Positions 1 through 8,897 are shown, numbered from the stretch's first letter. The stretch: DNA of 64,000 nt from Rhodococcus jostii NBRC 16295 (GCF_001894825.1 NZ_BCWY01000054.1:1-64000); one strand, 5' to 3'. Notes: generated from the sequence alone by a model not told the origin. Numbers and translations: made by a program.

Positions 1-670
1 TCGCCGGCTCCGGAGCGGGCGCGGGTTTCGCGGGCTCGGGGGTGGGCTCGGGCTTCGGTTCCGCGGCCGGCTTGGCGGCGGGTGCACCGGAGCCGATGAC
101 GGCGAGCTGACCGCCGACGGACACGGTGTCGTCTTCCTCGGCGCTGATCTCGAGGAGGGTTCCGGCGACGGGCGACGGGATCTCCGTGTCGACCTTGTCG
201 GTGGACACCTCGACGAGCGGCTCGTCCACGGCGACCTCGTCGCCGACGGCTTTCAGCCAGCGGGTGACGATGCCCTCGGTGACGGACTCGCCGAGTTCCG
301 GCATGTTCACCGCGGTGCCCTCGGCGGAACCGTTGCCGGACGCTGCGGGCGCAGGCTCTGCGGCCGGTGTCTCGGCGGCGGGGGCCGGCTCGGCGGCGGG
401 TGCGGGAGCGGAGTCGGAGGCAGGAGCCTCACCGGCGTCGCCGATCACGGCAAGTTCGCCACCGATTTCCACGGTGTCATCTTCCTGAGCAACGATCTTG
501 CTGAGAACGCCGGCCACGGGAGACGGGATTTCCGTGTCCACCTTGTCCGTGGAGACTTCGAGCAAGGGTTCGTCAACTTCGACCGCGTCTCCTTCCTGCT
601 TGAGCCACCGCGTGACAGTTCCCTCGGTGACACTCTCACCAAGCGCTGGCATCTGGACGGAGAAGGCCAT
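1..670 (-). CDS. sucB: Dihydrolipoamide acyltransferase (E2), N-terminal part
   Basis: E2 core of the 2-oxoglutarate/pyruvate dehydrogenase complex, which carries acyl groups on lipoyl-lysines. Only the first 223 codons are present; the rest lies beyond position 1. Two lipoyl domains are visible, each with the lipoylation motif EVSTDKVDTEIPSP (the first lysine is K43), separated by Ala/Pro/Glu-rich linkers typical of swinging-arm E2s. The ATG at 670 is preceded by a GAGGAG ribosome site. In mycobacteria the equivalent gene is dlaT (Rv2215), whose product serves both pyruvate dehydrogenase and peroxidase complexes; the same dual use here is inference. The catalytic and E1/E3-binding domains are not visible. 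Confidence 0.95.
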   Translation of the reverse strand, partial: MAFSVQMPALGESVTEGTVTRWLKQEGDAVEVDEPLLEVSTDKVDTEIPSPVAGVLSKIVAQEDDTVEIGGELAVIGDAGEAPASDSAPAPAAEPAPAAETPAAEPAPAASGNGSAEGTAVNMPELGESVTEGIVTRWLKAVGDEVAVDEPLVEVSTDKVDTEIPSPVAGTLLEISAEEDDTVSVGGQLAVIGSGAPAAKPAAEPKPEPTPEPAKPAPAPEPA

Positions 671-999
671 GTCTTTTGACTCCTCGACAGTTGTGTTCGG
701 GTTGTTGAATTTTGTCGACTTGTGGTCGTGAACCATTGTGCTCGAGATGCACGTGTCTTGCGTCTACTTGCAGGTAATTCCGATTCGTCGTCACCCACTC
801 GCTGTGTCGGCGCTCCACATCTTTCCATTGATCCGGTGGGCGTGTCCGCCGAGGGGGCACCCCCCGCGACTTCGGGTGTGTCGGGACGTTATGCCTACCG
901 GCCAGTAGTTTTCGTGTCCGGCGGAGAGACGTCGTTCGCTGGCAAACTTGGAGGACAGTTGCCGGCGCAGTTCGGCGCACGCACTCGAGGAGGCTCGAC
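671..999. other. Gene-free divergent intergenic region
   Basis: 329 bases between the divergent E2 gene and a small conserved gene. The two ribosome sites lie at its edges (GAGGAG for the E2 gene, GAGGAGG at 987-993 for the gene starting at 1000). I see no convincing coding sequence, strong hairpin or recognisable operator. It must hold at least one promoter in each direction. Confidence 0.5.
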
Positions 1000-1338
1000 G
1001 TGGGGTTGTTCGACCGTTTCTCGCGGCCTCGGTCCGGCCGATCCCAGGCGTCCCCGGAGGATGCCGCCCATCTCGCGAACTGGACTCGCACACACCTCGG
1101 GGTGGAAGCGTACGTGGAACCGCAGACGACGGTGACCGACGTCACCGTCGTGCTCGTCGCGGCGGACGGCGAGTGGACCCGGCGCCGGGTGGGCGGAGAA
1201 CGCGGCGCCCGCAAACTCGGCGAGGATCTCCGCATCCCGGTGTACGACGTCCGCAAGACCGGCTATCCGCAGCGGATGCGTGACCACGACGCGCGGCGCC
1301 GGATCGAACGGAAGCGGGAGCGCGAGCGGGACCTGTAG
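1000..1338 (+). CDS. Small conserved actinobacterial protein, function unknown
   Basis: A 112-residue basic protein. I do not recognise a catalytic family. It begins MGLFDRFSRP, has a compact central alpha/beta-looking part (about residues 25-90) and ends in a strongly charged Arg/Glu tail (RRRIERKRERERDL), so nucleic-acid or membrane contact is possible. The GTG start is fixed by a GAGGAGG ribosome site six bases upstream. It is divergent from the E2 gene and converges on the aminopeptidase gene, with a composite terminator between them. No transmembrane segment or signal peptide. Confidence 0.75.
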   Translation: MGLFDRFSRPRSGRSQASPEDAAHLANWTRTHLGVEAYVEPQTTVTDVTVVLVAADGEWTRRRVGGERGARKLGEDLRIPVYDVRKTGYPQRMRDHDARRRIERKRERERDL

Positions 1339-1406
1339 GCGGCTGCGCCGCCCGTGCGCCTTTCTGGTTGTTCCAGCTACCAGAAAGGCGCACGAGCGCG
1401 GAGCGC
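1338..1406. terminator. Composite bidirectional terminator
   Basis: Three hairpins in a row between convergent genes. The left stem is GGCGGC/GCCGCC (1338-1352). The central perfect 16-bp inverted repeat pairs 1353-1368 with 1379-1394. The right stem is GCGC/GCGC (1396-1406) and abuts the minus-strand stop codon. There is no long T run. The same design recurs at 11622 and 30442. Confidence 0.8.
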
Positions 1407-2924
1407 CTACCCGTTGGCGGCGATGTCCTCGATCACCGAGATCATGGTGCGCACGGGCACGCCGGTGCCGCCGCGGCCGGTGTATCCCCACGGTCCCGAC
1501 GAGTTGTAGGCCGGGCCGGCGACGTCGATGTGCGCCCACTGGACGCCGTCGGCCACGAATTCCTTCAGGTACAGCGCTGCGGCGAGCATGCCGCCCCAGC
1601 GGTGGTTGGTGACGTTGGCGAGGTCGGCGATCTTCGAGTCGAGATCCGAGCGCAGTTCGGCCGGCATGGGCATGGCCCACGCGTTCTCGCCGATCTCCTG
1701 GGAGATGGAGGCGACCCGATCGCGGAACTCGTCGGTGCCCATGACGCCGGGTGTGCGGTTGCCGAGCGCCACCATCTGCGCGCCGGTGAGGGTTGCGGTG
1801 TCGATGAGGTAGTCGGGGTCGTCCTCGCAGGCACGGACGATGGCGTCGGCGAGGACGAGACGTCCCTCGGCGTCGGTGTTGATGACCTCGACCGTGGTTC
1901 CGCCGTACTGGGTGAGGACGTCGCCGGGACGCTGCGCGGTGGACGACGGCATGTTCTCGGCCATCGGGACGGTGGCGGTGACGTCGACGGGCAGTCCGAG
2001 CTTGGCGGCGAGGACGACGGTGGCGACAACGGCTGCGGCGCCGCCCATGTCGGATGTCATGTTCTCCATGCCGGCGGCGGGCTTGATGGAGATGCCGCCG
2101 GTGTCGAACGTGATGCCCTTGCCGACGAGCGCGACCTTGGGTGCGTTCCGTTTCTTCGCGGTGTAGCTCAGGCGCACCAGCCGCGGCAGGCGGGACGAGC
2201 CCTTGCCTACTCCGAGGATGCCGCCGTACCCGTTCTTCTCGAGCGCCTTCTCGTCGAGGACCTCGACCTTCAGGCCGGCGTCGGTACCGAGAGCCTTTGC
2301 GCGGTCGGCGAATTCGGCGGGGAATAGGTGGCTCGGGGGGGTGTTGACGAATTCGCGGGCGGTGGCCACGGCCTCGGCGATCGCCGACGAGCGAGCGAGG
2401 GTGTCCTTCGACTCCTTCGCACGCGGGGACGACACGAGAAGCTCCACCCGGGCGACGGGCTGCGCGTCGGGGCCGGGTGCGGACTTCGCGGACTTGAACT
2501 CGGTGAACCGGTACGCGCCGAGAGCGAAACCTTCCGCTGCCGCACCGAGATCGAGCACGGACAGGGTGGTCGCGACGGTGCCCACGCCACTGAGGGCCCG
2601 CGCCGCGGCGCCCGCGGACTTGCGGATCTGCTCGGCGTCCAGTTTCTCCGCGGAACCGAGTCCGACGGCCAGCACACTGTCGACCGGAAGGGTGTCGGGT
2701 GCCGGGATGCGCGTGGTCTCCTCGGCCTTGCCGGAGGCGCCCACCGCGACGAACGTGTCGAGCAGATCGGTCAGCACCGATTCGTCGACGATGCCGTCGC
2801 CGAGCGCGATTTCGGGGCCGTCCGAGGTCGACGTCAGCCCGATCACCAACACGTCCACGCGCTTGCCGACGGTGCCGGCCAGGGCGAGTTGTGGTCCGAG
2901 GGGTCGGGCTGTGCGAGTGCTCAC
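1407..2924 (-). CDS. pepA: Leucyl aminopeptidase (M17)
   Basis: Cytosolic di-metal aminopeptidase of family M17 that removes N-terminal residues from peptides. The 505-residue length matches the family. The C-terminal catalytic domain shows the signature NTDAEGRLVLAD and upstream metal-ligand segments such as GKGITFDTGG and TSDMGGAA; the N-terminal domain (about residues 1-180) is the variable macro-like half. The start MSTRTARPLG lies 122 bases from the divergent gcvT start. It corresponds in position to mycobacterial pepB (Rv2213), next to dlaT and gcvT. It ends against the composite terminator. Confidence 0.93.
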   Translation of the reverse strand: MSTRTARPLGPQLALAGTVGKRVDVLVIGLTSTSDGPEIALGDGIVDESVLTDLLDTFVAVGASGKAEETTRIPAPDTLPVDSVLAVGLGSAEKLDAEQIRKSAGAAARALSGVGTVATTLSVLDLGAAAEGFALGAYRFTEFKSAKSAPGPDAQPVARVELLVSSPRAKESKDTLARSSAIAEAVATAREFVNTPPSHLFPAEFADRAKALGTDAGLKVEVLDEKALEKNGYGGILGVGKGSSRLPRLVRLSYTAKKRNAPKVALVGKGITFDTGGISIKPAAGMENMTSDMGGAAAVVATVVLAAKLGLPVDVTATVPMAENMPSSTAQRPGDVLTQYGGTTVEVINTDAEGRLVLADAIVRACEDDPDYLIDTATLTGAQMVALGNRTPGVMGTDEFRDRVASISQEIGENAWAMPMPAELRSDLDSKIADLANVTNHRWGGMLAAALYLKEFVADGVQWAHIDVAGPAYNSSGPWGYTGRGGTGVPVRTMISVIEDIAANG

Positions 2925-3033
2925 GGTGTCTCTCCTGCAGCGGTTCGGGGTCGGGTGGAAGTCGGCTCGCCGACGTCCGTCCCGATGGTAGTGCTCCTCC
3001 GTCGTCGTCTACCCGGTACGCCCGACGGTCCGA

Positions 3034-3039
3034 TAAGTT
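3034..3039 (+). promoter_or_regulatory. -10 box TAAGTT, leaderless gcvT
   Basis: TAAGTT followed by 7 bases and the gcvT ATG, with no ribosome site between. This is the spacing expected when the transcript starts at the start codon. Inferred from sequence only. Confidence 0.5.
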
Positions 3040-3046
3040 GAGGCGC

Positions 3047-4147
3047 ATGACCGAGGAGCAGTTGTCGCAGGGCCCCGTCCACGCCGTTCACGTCGAACTC
3101 GGAGCCACGTTCGCTCCGTTCGGTGGCTGGGAGATGCCCGTGTCGTACGCCGGCACCGTGGTCGAGCACACCGCGGTACGCGAATCGGTGGGGGTGTTCG
3201 ACGTCAGCCACCTCGGCAAGGCGCTCGTGCGGGGCAATGGCGCGGCCGCCTTCGTCAACTCGGCACTCACCAACGACCTCGACAAGATCGGTCCCGGCAA
3301 GGCGCAGTACACGCTCTGCTGCACGCCGTCGGGTGGGGTCGTCGACGATCTGATCGCCTATTACGTGAGCCCGGACGAGGTGTTCCTCGTCCCCAATGCG
3401 GCCAACACCGCGGACGTGGTCGCGGCACTGGCCGCCTCGGCGCCGGAGGGCGTCACGGTGGAGAACCAGCACCGGGACTTCGGTGTGATCGCCGTGCAGG
3501 GGCCGAAGTCGGTGGAGGCGCTCACCGCGCTCGGCCTGCCCACCGACATCGACTACATGGCATTCGCGGACACCACCTGGGACGGCGTTCCCGTCCGCGT
3601 GTGCCGCAGCGGATACACCGGCGAGGTCGGTTTCGAACTGCTGCCTCGCTGGGAGGACAGCGAGAAGTTGTTCCGGGCGGCGGTCGAGCAGGTTCGCGCC
3701 CACGGCGGCCAGGTCGCCGGTCTGGGCGCCCGGGACACCCTGCGCACCGAGATGGGGTACCCGCTGCACGGGCACGAACTGTCGTTGGAGATCTCTCCGC
3801 TCGAGGCGCGCTGCGGGTGGGCGATCGGGTGGAAGAAGCCGAAGTTCTGGGGCAAGGAGACGCTCACCGGCGAGAAGGAGTCCGGTCCGGCACGCAAGCT
3901 GTGGGGCATCAAGGCGCTGGACCGCGGGGTGCTGCGCGCCGGTCAGAGCGTGCTGCGTGACGGCGAGTCGATCGGCGAGACCACGTCGGGCACGTTCTCG
4001 CCCACGCTCAAGGTCGGGATCGCGTTGGCGCTGCTCGATTCCGGCGCCGGGGTGTCGGCCGGCGACGAGATCGCCGTGGACGTCCGGGGACGCTCGCTGC
4101 GCGCCGAGGTGGTGTCTCCGCCGTTCGTGGAGATCAACACCAGGTAA
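3047..4147 (+). CDS. gcvT: Aminomethyltransferase (glycine cleavage T-protein)
   Basis: T-protein of the glycine cleavage system. It takes the aminomethyl group from lipoylated H-protein, releases ammonia and gives methylene-tetrahydrofolate. The 366 residues match the family. The sequence opens with the folate-fold segment around FAPFGGWEMPVSY and VFDVSHLGK, and carries RSGYTGEVGFE and the LGARDTLRTEMGYPL segment of the GcvT domain; the C-terminal barrel follows. The start is the ATG at 3047, because the frame is open further upstream but only this codon follows a -10 box at leaderless spacing. No other gcv gene is in the window, so partners must be encoded elsewhere. Confidence 0.95.
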   Translation: MTEEQLSQGPVHAVHVELGATFAPFGGWEMPVSYAGTVVEHTAVRESVGVFDVSHLGKALVRGNGAAAFVNSALTNDLDKIGPGKAQYTLCCTPSGGVVDDLIAYYVSPDEVFLVPNAANTADVVAALAASAPEGVTVENQHRDFGVIAVQGPKSVEALTALGLPTDIDYMAFADTTWDGVPVRVCRSGYTGEVGFELLPRWEDSEKLFRAAVEQVRAHGGQVAGLGARDTLRTEMGYPLHGHELSLEISPLEARCGWAIGWKKPKFWGKETLTGEKESGPARKLWGIKALDRGVLRAGQSVLRDGESIGETTSGTFSPTLKVGIALALLDSGAGVSAGDEIAVDVRGRSLRAEVVSPPFVEINTR

Positions 4148-4197
4148 GCGCCCGACGAGGACGACCTGTCGGCGGCGGGGCGGCAGAAGGCGTTCGA

Positions 4198-4203
4198 TAG
4201 GAT
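4198..4203 (+). promoter_or_regulatory. -10 box TAGGAT, leaderless ilvE
   Basis: TAGGAT followed by 7 bases and the ilvE ATG; no Shine-Dalgarno sequence. Suggests a leaderless ilvE transcript separate from gcvT. Confidence 0.5.
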
Positions 4204-4210
4204 CACGGGC

Positions 4211-5314
4211 ATGACAGGTGTCACCGAATTCGTCCGCGTCCCGCATCCCGCCCTCACCTCCGACGAGGTACGGCGAGAGATACTGGCGGCGCCCGGATTC
4301 GGTCGGTACTTCACGGACCACATGGTGTCGATCACCTATTCCACGGAGTTCGGCTGGCACGACGCCAAGGTGGAGCCGTACGGCCCGCTCCAGCTCGACC
4401 CGGCCGCGATGGTGCTGCACTACGGGCAGGCCATCTTCGAGGGGTTGAAGGCGTACCGGCAACCCGACGGCGGCATCTCGACGTTCCGCCTCGAGGCGAA
4501 CGCCGAACGCCTTGCGACTTCGGCCCGCCGCCTCGCGATGCCCGAGCTGCCGGAGGAGTTGTTCGTCAAGTCGATCACCGAACTGCTCGAGCTGGATCAC
4601 GAATGGGTTCCCGCCGCCGGTGGGGAGGACGCGCTGTACCTCCGCCCGTTCATGTTCTCCACCGAGGCCGGTCTGGGTGTGCGTCCGGCCGACGAGTACC
4701 GCTACCTGCTGATCGCGTCGCCCGCCGGTGCGTACTTCCCGCGTGGGGTGAAGCCGGTGAGCGTGTGGCTGTCGACGGAATACGTGCGCGCCGCACCCGG
4801 CGGCACCGGCGCCGCGAAGTTCGCGGGCAACTACGCGGCTTCGCTGCTCGCGCAGGCGCAGGCCGCCGACGAGGGATGCGACCAGGTGGTCTGGCTCGAC
4901 GCCATCGAGCGGTCGTACGTCGAGGAGATGGGCGGCATGAACCTCTTCTTCGTGTTCGGCTCCGGGCCCGACGCTCGGCTCGTGACGCCGTCGCTGTCCG
5001 GTTCGCTGCTGCCGGGTATCACTCGCAACTCGCTGCTGACCCTCGCGACCGACGCCGGTTTCGCGGTGGAGGAACGCCGCATCAGCACCGAGGAATGGCG
5101 CACCAAAACCAAGTCGGGCGAGATCACCGAGGTGTTCGCGTGCGGAACGGCAGCGGTCATCACGCCCGTCGGCCGGGTCAAGTCGGCCGAGGGTGAGTTC
5201 ACGGTCGCCGACGGGGAGCCCGGCGAGGTCACGATGGCCCTGCGCGACACCCTGACCGGGATTCAGCGTGGCACGTTCGCCGACACCCACGGCTGGATGA
5301 CGAAACTGCGCTGA
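4211..5314 (+). CDS. ilvE: Branched-chain amino acid aminotransferase
   Basis: PLP-dependent class IV aminotransferase that interconverts leucine, isoleucine and valine with their 2-oxo acids, using glutamate/2-oxoglutarate. It has 367 residues, the usual length for actinobacterial IlvE. The PLP lysine is expected at K203 in GAAKFAGNYAAS. Substrate-loop and cofactor segments such as HYGQAIFEGLKAY, FLRPF-like LYLRPFMF and EEMGGMNLFFV are present. It sits 63 bases after gcvT but has its own leaderless promoter, and it converges tightly on cobS (19-base gap). Confidence 0.95.
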   Translation: MTGVTEFVRVPHPALTSDEVRREILAAPGFGRYFTDHMVSITYSTEFGWHDAKVEPYGPLQLDPAAMVLHYGQAIFEGLKAYRQPDGGISTFRLEANAERLATSARRLAMPELPEELFVKSITELLELDHEWVPAAGGEDALYLRPFMFSTEAGLGVRPADEYRYLLIASPAGAYFPRGVKPVSVWLSTEYVRAAPGGTGAAKFAGNYAASLLAQAQAADEGCDQVVWLDAIERSYVEEMGGMNLFFVFGSGPDARLVTPSLSGSLLPGITRNSLLTLATDAGFAVEERRISTEEWRTKTKSGEITEVFACGTAAVITPVGRVKSAEGEFTVADGEPGEVTMALRDTLTGIQRGTFADTHGWMTKLR

Positions 5315-5333
5315 GCGCGGTCCCGGCGGTCGC

Positions 5334-6074
5334 TCAGAACGCGAGCCCGATCGCCGAGACGGTGACGGTGATCTCGAGGGCGGCGCCGAGCACATCGCCG
5401 TTCAGGCCGCCGAATCGCCGGACACAGTGGGCCACCAGCAGTGCGGTGAGCGTCAACGCCACCACCGTCACGACCGGCCCCTGCCACCACGGCGAGGTGC
5501 ACCACGCGGCCGCGGCGAGAAGCGGTACCGCCCACGCGACACCGGTCCACGGCGACTGGGTTCCAGCGACCAACGCGCCGAAGCCTTCCGTCGACGATGC
5601 GGAAATTCCGCGCCGGCAGGCGAATACCACCGCCACCCGACCCGCGGCGACGGCGACGGCGACACACGCGAATTGTCCTGCGGCGGCGAGAGATCCGAAC
5701 GCCATCCCCTGAGCGCCCAGGCAGATCACGAGGGCGCACACCCCGAACGGACCTGCGCCGCCGCTGTGCATCACGGCCCTCGCCCGCTCGGGCGGCCCGT
5801 AGCAGCCGAGCCCGTCGACGGTGTCGGACAGTCCGTCGATGTGCATGCCCCGGGTGGCGAGGGCATGGGCGCCCACCGTCAGCAGTCCGGCGAGGGCAGG
5901 ATCGAGCCCGGCGGACACGAGAACCCACAGCAGTCCCGCCGCCAGGCCGCCCAGCGCGATCCCGGTCAGCGGCGCCGCCCGGATGGCGCGGCCTCCCGCC
6001 GTGCGGTCCACCGAATGCGGTCCGCGCAGGGGGAGAACCGTCAGCCAGGAGAACGCGAGCAGCACACCCGACAC
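5334..6074 (-). CDS. cobS: Adenosylcobinamide-GDP ribazoletransferase (cobalamin synthase)
   Basis: Membrane enzyme of late cobalamin assembly that joins adenosylcobinamide-GDP to alpha-ribazole. Its 246 residues are almost entirely hydrophobic segments, as in CobS/CobV. The family region around GLRTRGMHIDGLSDT-type sequence is visible as THALATRGMHIDGLSD-like residues (ATRGMHIDGLSDTVDGLGCY). The GTG start at 6074 is two bases from the cobT stop. It is the last gene of a cobU-cobT-cobS operon. Confidence 0.92.
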   Translation of the reverse strand: MSGVLLAFSWLTVLPLRGPHSVDRTAGGRAIRAAPLTGIALGGLAAGLLWVLVSAGLDPALAGLLTVGAHALATRGMHIDGLSDTVDGLGCYGPPERARAVMHSGGAGPFGVCALVICLGAQGMAFGSLAAAGQFACVAVAVAAGRVAVVFACRRGISASSTEGFGALVAGTQSPWTGVAWAVPLLAAAAWCTSPWWQGPVVTVVALTLTALLVAHCVRRFGGLNGDVLGAALEITVTVSAIGLAF

Positions 6075-6076
6075 GG

Positions 6077-7195
6077 TCAGCCCGCGGTGTGGGCGGCGGA
6101 GTCGGTCTCGGTGCTCTCGCCGTCCTCGGCGTCGCGGGTGCTGACGCCCGCCTCCGCGAACGTCGCCATCTCCGCGAGCGTGGCGACGGCGCCCTGCAGG
6201 ATCGGCAGCGCGGTCACGGCGCCGGACCCCTCGCCGAGTCGCATGTCCAGTTCGAGGAGCGGCTCGAGTTGCAGGTGTTTCAGCGCGATCGTGTGCGCCG
6301 GTTCCGTGGAGCGGTGGCCGGCCACCCACCAGGCGCGGGCACCGTGGGCCAGTTCCTCCGCGACCATGGCGGCGGCGGTGACGACGACTCCGTCGAGAAT
6401 CACCGGGGTCTTGCGTGCGGAGGCCTGGGCGAGGAACCCGGCCATTGCCGCGAGGTCGGCGCCCGACACCGTCCGCAGCAGCGCCACCGTGTCACGGACC
6501 ACCGGCCGGGCCCGGCGCATCGCGTCGCGGACGGCTGCCGTCTTCCGGATCCAGCCGGCGTCGTCGACCCCGGTGCCCCGGCCGACGGCCGCCACCGGTT
6601 CGGTGTCCGTCAGCGCCGCGATGAGGACGGTGGCCGGGGTGGTGTTGCCGATTCCCATGTCGCCGGCGATCAACAGGTCTGCGCCGGAGTCGATTTCGGA
6701 ATCGGCGATCGACCGGCCTGCCTCGATGGCCTTCAGGGTCTCCTCGTGCGTGAGCGCGTCCTCGCGGTCGATCGCCCCGGAGGAACGCCGAATCTTGAAC
6801 GTGGACACGGAAGAGTCCGTGTCACCGTCCACCGACAGGTCGACGACGCGCACGCTCGCACCCGCCCGATTCGCGAGAGCGTTGACGGCCGCGCCGCCAC
6901 CGACGAAGTTGGCGACCATCTGCGCCGTCACCTCCGGCGGGTACGCCGAGACGCCGGTCCGCGCGACGCCGTGGTCGCCGGCGAACACCACCACCCGCGC
7001 CCGCTCGAAGGGTGCGGGCGGGCAGACGCCCTGACAGGCCGCTGCCCAGCAGGCGAGCGTTTCGAGCCGGCCGAGTGAGCCGGCCGGTTTGGTGAGCTGC
7101 AACTGACGGGCCTCGGCCTGCGCGCGCACCCCCTCGTCGGGCGGGGTGACGGGTTCGAACCGACCCGGGTCGGTGCTCACGGGCTCGCTGGTCAC
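6077..7195 (-). CDS. cobT: Nicotinate-nucleotide--DMB phosphoribosyltransferase
   Basis: Makes alpha-ribazole phosphate from nicotinate mononucleotide and dimethylbenzimidazole for the lower ligand of B12. It has 372 residues. Family landmarks are KPAGSLGRLE near the N terminus, FAGDHGVARTGVSAYP, the substrate-binding DMGIGNTTPA segment and the C-terminal LGEGSGAV segment. The GTG start at 7195 overlaps the cobU stop (GTGA), which implies translational coupling. The same frame is open upstream over cobU, but that part does not resemble the family. Confidence 0.95.
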   Translation of the reverse strand: MTSEPVSTDPGRFEPVTPPDEGVRAQAEARQLQLTKPAGSLGRLETLACWAAACQGVCPPAPFERARVVVFAGDHGVARTGVSAYPPEVTAQMVANFVGGGAAVNALANRAGASVRVVDLSVDGDTDSSVSTFKIRRSSGAIDREDALTHEETLKAIEAGRSIADSEIDSGADLLIAGDMGIGNTTPATVLIAALTDTEPVAAVGRGTGVDDAGWIRKTAAVRDAMRRARPVVRDTVALLRTVSGADLAAMAGFLAQASARKTPVILDGVVVTAAAMVAEELAHGARAWWVAGHRSTEPAHTIALKHLQLEPLLELDMRLGEGSGAVTALPILQGAVATLAEMATFAEAGVSTRDAEDGESTETDSAAHTAG

Positions 7196-7839
7196 GCTTG
7201 GCCTCTCGCTCGAGTGGACACTTCTGCTCCGCGCGATTCTTGTGCGGGAACATCTTTCATGGTCATGGTCAGCCCGGCCACGACGAGGAGCACGCGATCG
7301 CAGACCTGTGCGAGTTGTGCGTTGAGCGCGCCGATCTCGTCGCGGAACAGGCGGCCGGACCGGGTCTCCGGGATGACGCCGAGACCCACCTCGGGGGTGA
7401 CCAGGACGAGTGCGCCGCGGTAGTCGCGGACGGCCGCGACGAGTTCGTCCGTCCGGTCGGTGATCGTGCCCCGGGGCGATTCCCAGGCCGCGGCGCCGTC
7501 GAGTTCGACGGTGAGCCAGGTGCCGAGGTCGTCGACGAGGGTGGCCGCCGTGTCGGTGGGGGATCGGAGCTGGTCGGCGAGGTCGAGCCGGTGGGCGGTT
7601 TCCACCGTGAGCCAGGTGTCGGGACGCCGATCGCGGTGCTGCGCGACCCGCTGTTCCCAGTCGTGGTCGGTGGGGTCGCGGTGGCTGGTGGCGACATAGC
7701 GGACCCGGCCCGCCCCGGCGAGTGCCTGGGTCAGTTCCTCGGCGTGAGCGGATTTTCCGGAGCGTGCACCGCCGAGTACCAGCGTTCGCGAGGTCGGGTT
7801 GGGACGACGCGGTCGGTCCGGGGTGTCGGCGGTGGGCAC
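7192..7839 (-). CDS. cobU: Adenosylcobinamide kinase / guanylyltransferase
   Basis: Bifunctional CobU/CobP enzyme. It phosphorylates adenosylcobinamide and then transfers GMP to give adenosylcobinamide-GDP, the CobS substrate. The P-loop LGGARSGKSAHAE sits close to the N terminus. RYVATSHRDPTDHDW-type and LVDDLGTWLT segments match the family. The start is uncertain: GTG at 7839 (chosen, 215 residues) or TTG at 7857; neither has a clear ribosome site. It is the first gene of the cobUTS operon and is divergent from a small membrane protein. Confidence 0.9.
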   Translation of the reverse strand: MPTADTPDRPRRPNPTSRTLVLGGARSGKSAHAEELTQALAGAGRVRYVATSHRDPTDHDWEQRVAQHRDRRPDTWLTVETAHRLDLADQLRSPTDTAATLVDDLGTWLTVELDGAAAWESPRGTITDRTDELVAAVRDYRGALVLVTPEVGLGVIPETRSGRLFRDEIGALNAQLAQVCDRVLLVVAGLTMTMKDVPAQESRGAEVSTRARGQA

Positions 7840-7939
7840 GGAGGGAAACGCTACCAACCCGGCACGATGGCAGTATTTTGACGAAGAACGTCAATTCCGC
7901 CACTGTTGGCGGGAAGTGAATGGGCGGAAAATTTCAGCC

Positions 7940-8155
7940 ATGACCGAATTCCTCGTCCTCGTTGCACTACTTCTCGTGCTGCATGCGGCTGTGATGTACG
8001 CCGGTCGGCACCTGGGTCCACTCCACCCGCGGCTGCGGAACAGCTACCGCGACAACTTCTTCCGACCGGCTGATCCCATGACCGACCTGTCGTACGACCG
8101 CGACGCCGAACTGGGGCGGCTGCTCGCCGAGACGCACCGCGCGCCCCACAACTGA
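7940..8155 (+). CDS. Small single-pass membrane protein, function unknown
   Basis: A 71-residue protein with one N-terminal membrane segment (about residues 4-22, VLVALLLVLHAAVMYAG) and a basic-to-polar cytoplasmic-like tail (HPRLRNSYRDNFFRPADPMTD). I do not recognise the family. It lies between cobU (divergent) and a DUF3043 membrane protein (convergent, 3-base gap). The start is the ATG at 7940; an upstream in-frame extension exists but lacks support. Confidence 0.65.
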   Translation: MTEFLVLVALLLVLHAAVMYAGRHLGPLHPRLRNSYRDNFFRPADPMTDLSYDRDAELGRLLAETHRAPHN

Positions 8156-8158
8156 CCG

Positions 8159-8815
8159 TCAGATGGCGTCGCCGGGGCGCACCCGCGGCTTGGGGGCACG
8201 CAGCTTGCGGATCTGCGATGCCCGCACGAACGCGTACCACCCGAGCTTGAACCCGCCGTCGGGGGTGTCCGGGAACCGCTCCCGCACCTGGTTGTTGATC
8301 TTGCGGCCCAGCCAGACGCCCTCCATGGCCATGAACATCATCATGATGAGCATGGCGAGCGTCACGATGGCCTGCAGAGCCGGGCTGACGAACATCGCCA
8401 TGATCAGAACCAGGGCGAGCGGCATGAACAGGCCGACCAGGTTGCGACGGGCGTCCACGATGTCGCGGACGTACGCGCGGACCGGGCCCTTGTCGCGGGG
8501 CAGGAGGTACTTGTCCTCGCCCGCGAGCATGCGGGCGCGTCGCTCGGCGGCGGTGGCGCGGCGCTCCGCGGCCGCGACCTTGCGCTCTTCCTTGTTGCCA
8601 CGGTTGGCCTTCTTGCGGGCCCGGGCCTCCTTCGCCGTCAGCGGCGCGGGCGCGACCGGGCCGCGACGCTTCGACTCGGCGTCGCGTCGTTTGGGGGTCG
8701 GGCGGCCCTTGCCGGCCTGTTCGGCGGACTCCGCCTCCGGGGCCGTGGACGACTCGGCGACCTCGACGTCCCGCTTGTCTGAATTGTCCGAATCACCGCG
8801 GCGTAGCAATTTCAC
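8159..8815 (-). CDS. DUF3043-type membrane protein
   Basis: A 218-residue protein equivalent in position to mycobacterial Rv2206. The N-terminal third is charged and low-complexity (Lys/Arg/Ala/Glu, residues about 1-95), then two hydrophobic segments (LVGLFMPLALVLIMAMFVSPAL and the following IVTLAMLIMMMFMAM) precede a basic C terminus. This resembles the actinobacterial DUF3043 family, whose function is unknown. The GTG at 8815 is chosen because a TACTCT -10 box lies 6 bases upstream, fitting a leaderless transcript. Confidence 0.8.
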   Translation of the reverse strand: MKLLRRGDSDNSDKRDVEVAESSTAPEAESAEQAGKGRPTPKRRDAESKRRGPVAPAPLTAKEARARKKANRGNKEERKVAAAERRATAAERRARMLAGEDKYLLPRDKGPVRAYVRDIVDARRNLVGLFMPLALVLIMAMFVSPALQAIVTLAMLIMMMFMAMEGVWLGRKINNQVRERFPDTPDGGFKLGWYAFVRASQIRKLRAPKPRVRPGDAI

Positions 8816-8821
8816 CCTTCC

Positions 8822-8827
8822 AGAGTA
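8822..8827 (-). promoter_or_regulatory. -10 box TACTCT, leaderless
   Basis: Reads TACTCT on the minus strand, six bases before the GTG of the DUF3043 gene. The GGAAGG between box and start is too close to act as a normal ribosome site. Confidence 0.5.
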
Positions 8828-8891
8828 TGGGAAGACGCGGTCGGGGGGAAAACCGCCCTCACATCGAAATGCCGGGTCGCGTCCACCGCCA

Positions 8892-8897
8892 TACACT
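8892..8897 (+). promoter_or_regulatory. -10 box TACACT, leaderless
   Basis: TACACT, six bases before the ATG of glycerate kinase, without a Shine-Dalgarno sequence. Confidence 0.5.

Noticed and set aside
895..3048. Very long minus-strand open frame (over 700 codons) over the aminopeptidase region
   Set aside because: Arg/His/Pro-rich translation typical of the wrong frame in GC-rich DNA; the aminopeptidase in another frame explains the region.
6077..7903. A cobU-cobT fusion of 608 codons
   Set aside because: The same frame runs on upstream of cobT, but cobU lies in a different frame there with an intact P-loop, and the GTGA overlap at 7192-7195 marks two genes.
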